Source of the DNA: Streptomyces cupreus | GTDB taxonomy: Bacteria > Actinomycetota > Actinomycetes > Streptomycetales > Streptomycetaceae | Assembly: GCF_014257025.1 (NCBI RefSeq) | Contig: NZ_JACMSF010000018.1 | Coordinates: forward strand, 80,993 to 144,992 | Reading direction: 5' to 3' | Length of the DNA: 64,000 nucleotides | Part shown: positions 62,257 to 64,000 of the stretch, piece after piece | How positions within the stretch are numbered: the stretch's first letter is position 1 | Layout: each line of letters starts with the position of its first letter | Notes under the pieces: generated by a model | Told to the model about the DNA's origin: nothing | The model's input: the letters and a program-made list of their open reading frames with translations, nothing else | Database searches by the model: none | Made by a program: the position numbers and the translations under genes

Positions 62257-62286
62257 AAGGCCCAGGTCATCGACCCGGGCCTTTTT
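62257..62286 (+). terminator. Rho-independent terminator between tRNA and integrase gene
   Basis: Stem aaggcccaggtc / gacccgggcctt (one mismatch, 3-nt loop) ending in ttttt. One of the few T-tract terminators here. It ends the tRNA transcript. Confidence 0.9.
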
Positions 62287-62300
62287 GCTGTGTGCGGTGA

Positions 62301-63494
62301 TCACTCGCCGCGTGCCAGATTCGTGCCAGAACGTTGATCGCCTGGATCATCAGCGTCTTGTTCTGGCACGGCCGCAGCTTCCTGGCGTGCCTTGCGTACG
62401 GTCGCATCGAGACCGGCTGCAACTTCCTGCTGTCGGTCGTCGTCGGAGTGCTGATAGATCAGCGCCGCTTTCTCGGAGGACTGGCCGGCGCGGACCATCG
62501 TGTCCTTGAGGGTGGCTCCCGAGCGGGTCGAGAGCGTGTGTCCGGTGTGACGAAGGTCGTAGAAGCGGAAGCCCTCGGGGACGCCGACGACGGTACGGGC
62601 CTTGCGCCACTTCCGGCCGAAGGAGCTGCGTCGGAAGGGGGCGCCCTTCTCTCCAAGGAAGACCAGCCCGTCGGGGCCCCTGCCCGCGAACAGCTCCATA
62701 TGAATGCGGAGCTCCGGACGCAGGAACTCGGGAAGGTAGACGGTCCGAGTACCGGCTTCGGACTTGGTGTCGCCAGGGGTGCGGCGGCCGTTCGTCCGCT
62801 CTGGCTCAGCGATGCGAACCGTGATCTTCAGGGCCTCGACGTCGACATCCCGGCGGCGGAGGCCGGCCAGCTCCTCGGGGCGGAGTGGGCCGTAGGCGCC
62901 GAGGTAGACCATGAGACGCCAGCGCGGGCCGAGCTGATCGGCGAGGGCATCGACCTGGGCGACGGTGGCGATGCGACGTTCGGCCGCCTTCTCCTTTCCG
63001 GCTCCCTTGATCCGGCACGGGTTGCGCTTGATCAGGTCGTCGTCCACGGCCGTCTCCATGACGCTTTTCAGGAGGCGGTACGCCTTGGCGGTCGTGGTCT
63101 TCGCCTTGGTCGTACGGAGGCGTTCAGCGCGCCACTCGCGGACGAGGGGCGCGGTGATCTCGTCGAGGTCCGATTCGCCGAAGGTGGGAAGGATGTGGTC
63201 GTCCAGGAGGTAGTGGTACAGGTCCTCGCTCAGGACTGAGAGCTCCCGCTCTTCCACCCACTTCTCCGCGTAGACCTTGAAGTTGACCGACCCCGCATCC
63301 GGGTCTCGCCAGTCTCCGCGTCGGATCTCGGTCTGCTTCTCGGCGAGCCAGTCGTCAGCGTCCGCTGTCGTGGCGAAGGTTTCCGGCGCTGGGCGCATGA
63401 CACTGTCAGGCCCTGGATAGCGCGCCTGATAGCGGCCGGACGGAAGCCGTCTGATCGCGCCGAAGCGACGACGCCTGCCCTTGCTGTTGGCCAT
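62301..63494 (-). CDS. int: Tyrosine recombinase integrase of an integrated element
   Basis: 397 aa; ATG with GGGAGG 8 nt upstream. The N-terminal Arm-type part (RRFGAIRRLPSGRYQARYPG) is followed by a SAM-like core-binding domain (about 65-165) and the catalytic domain. Catalytic elements: Arg in YGPLRPEELAGL, then YDLRHTGHTL with the second Arg and His, and Tyr in AALIYQHSDDD. This is the pSAM2/AICE group of integrases. Start overlaps the excisionase stop (TGATG). Its 3' end points at tRNA-Gly, as expected for site-specific insertion there. Confidence 0.95.
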   Translation of the reverse strand: MANSKGRRRRFGAIRRLPSGRYQARYPGPDSVMRPAPETFATTADADDWLAEKQTEIRRGDWRDPDAGSVNFKVYAEKWVEERELSVLSEDLYHYLLDDHILPTFGESDLDEITAPLVREWRAERLRTTKAKTTTAKAYRLLKSVMETAVDDDLIKRNPCRIKGAGKEKAAERRIATVAQVDALADQLGPRWRLMVYLGAYGPLRPEELAGLRRRDVDVEALKITVRIAEPERTNGRRTPGDTKSEAGTRTVYLPEFLRPELRIHMELFAGRGPDGLVFLGEKGAPFRRSSFGRKWRKARTVVGVPEGFRFYDLRHTGHTLSTRSGATLKDTMVRAGQSSEKAALIYQHSDDDRQQEVAAGLDATVRKARQEAAAVPEQDADDPGDQRSGTNLARGE

Positions 63495-63709
63495 CAGGCA
63501 GCCCTCCCGAAGCGTGTACGGGGGCGCCTCAGCGGCTCGACCGTGCGGGCCTGGATGAACTCGGCGACCGCGCTTTCGGGGATGCGCACATGCCTGCCGA
63601 CCTTCACGTATCGGATGCGCCGTTCCTCGATCAGTCGCCGGGGGAAGCGGGTGGTCGTGCCGAGCAGCTCGGCGACCTGGTCGACGGACAGGTAGCGGTC
63701 GGTCGTCAT
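63494..63709 (-). CDS. xis: Excisionase (MerR-like HTH)
   Basis: 71 aa. Helix-turn-helix of the excisionase/AlpA type: RYLSVDQVAELLGTTTRFPRRLIEERRI, then RYVKVGRHVRIPESAVAEFI. With the integrase it would excise the element. It is coupled at both ends: ATG overlaps the stop of the replication initiator gene, and its stop overlaps the integrase ATG. This rep-xis-int order is that of pSAM2-like elements. Confidence 0.92.
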   Translation of the reverse strand: MTTDRYLSVDQVAELLGTTTRFPRRLIEERRIRYVKVGRHVRIPESAVAEFIQARTVEPLRRPRTRFGRAA

Positions 63710-64000
63710 GCGGTCGGTTCCCCTTCCGTTCCGGGGGCGGGTTCGAGGGTTGCGGCAAGCCAGGTCTCGGCAGCGCTGAGGCCCGTACCGGCGAACACCC
63801 AGTGGGCGAGGACGAGCGTGGTTTCGCCGTCATGCGTGGCAGGCGGAGCCATCTGGGCGCGGCGCCAGTCGGCGCGGGCGGTGCGCAGGGCGCCGAGGGT
63901 GGTGGAGTAGCGGCGGGACTTGGTGGAGAAGTGGCCGCGGAAGCCGAGCATGTGAGCCCAGGCGCGCAGGCGGAGGTGTTCCAGCTCTTTGCGCGCACCG
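63706..64000 (-). CDS. RepSA-like replication initiator (C-terminal part)
   Basis: Only the last 97 or so residues are inside the window. LRLRAWAHMLGFRGHFSTKS and RRYSTTLGALRTARADWRRA match the C-terminal part of the RepSA rolling-circle-type initiators of pSAM2-like integrative conjugative elements. The N-terminal catalytic part lies outside. Together with xis and int it indicates an AICE able to replicate after excision. Confidence 0.85.
   Translation of the reverse strand, partial: GARKELEHLRLRAWAHMLGFRGHFSTKSRRYSTTLGALRTARADWRRAQMAPPATHDGETTLVLAHWVFAGTGLSAAETWLAATLEPAPGTEGEPTA

Noticed and set aside
62138..62509. A plus-strand frame reading through the tRNA
   Set aside because: It runs across tRNA-Gly and antisense to the integrase gene, with no start signal.

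Overview
The window is high-GC (about 70% or more), densely coded and typical of a Streptomyces chromosome core. Markers are GTG/TTG starts, coupled ATGA/GTGA junctions, leaderless-looking promoters, HAIR operators for HspR, and the core order purA - P450 - fba - pyrE - clpB - dnaK/grpE/dnaJ/hspR - dcd - tRNA-Gly. From memory this matches the S. coelicolor SCO3629-SCO3698 interval. The right end enters an integrated mobile element of the pSAM2/AICE type.

Layout. 1-5.3 kb: a LuxR-type response regulator (cut by the window edge) and its histidine kinase, divergent from a MacB/FtsX-type ABC exporter whose permease carries a nearly perfect 3 x 108-bp proline-rich repeat. 5.3-12.6 kb: purA, a lipid-kinase-like protein, a GbsR/MarR-type regulator divergent from an ABC exporter (permease with a TTA codon and a frameshift), a Uma2-like protein and a cytochrome P450. 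12.8-18.8 kb: the three kynurenine-pathway enzymes (arylformamidase, kynureninase, tryptophan 2,3-dioxygenase), with a two-component system and a frameshifted membrane protein between the first and the other two. 19-24 kb: a compact operon of a small secreted protein, an ABC exporter and a GT-C type membrane glycosyltransferase, then a DUF3151 gene. 24-34 kb: DHA2 drug exporter, fba, pyrE, an aldose-1-epimerase-like gene, and a set with an SRPBCC protein, a membrane-anchored spermidine synthase, DUF2617 and a Cys/Gly/Ser-tailed mini-protein; then an aminotransferase and a YbjN protein.

34-49 kb: the heat-shock regulon (clpB; dnaK-grpE-dnaJ-hspR), both transcription units with HAIR sites. Between them lie an F420/FMN PPOX protein, an unusual locus with a tiny exported peptide ending in a repeated DSAWS motif, a stripped Rieske-like protein and three paralogous LuxR-type regulators, then an orphan sugar-binding lipoprotein and a secreted PA14/fibronectin-III protein. 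49-60 kb: a WecA/MraY-like protein with eroded catalytic Asp motifs, a large membrane Fe-S oxidoreductase, two paralogous small membrane proteins and four consecutive FG-GAP (integrin-alpha-like) exported proteins, the last one frameshifted. 60-62.3 kb: Yip1-like and GYD proteins, a phosphoribosyltransferase, dcd, a 52-aa zinc-ribbon protein and tRNA-Gly(CCC). 62.3-64 kb: integrase, excisionase and the C-terminus of a RepSA-like initiator.

Three coding frames are each broken by a single missing base beside a G/C run (about 9279, 15860 and 58694). This may be residual sequencing error rather than biology. The best candidate for something undescribed is the DSAWS-peptide/regulator locus at 37.4-41.0 kb. 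The secreted-protein/ABC/GT-C operon at 19-24 kb is second.
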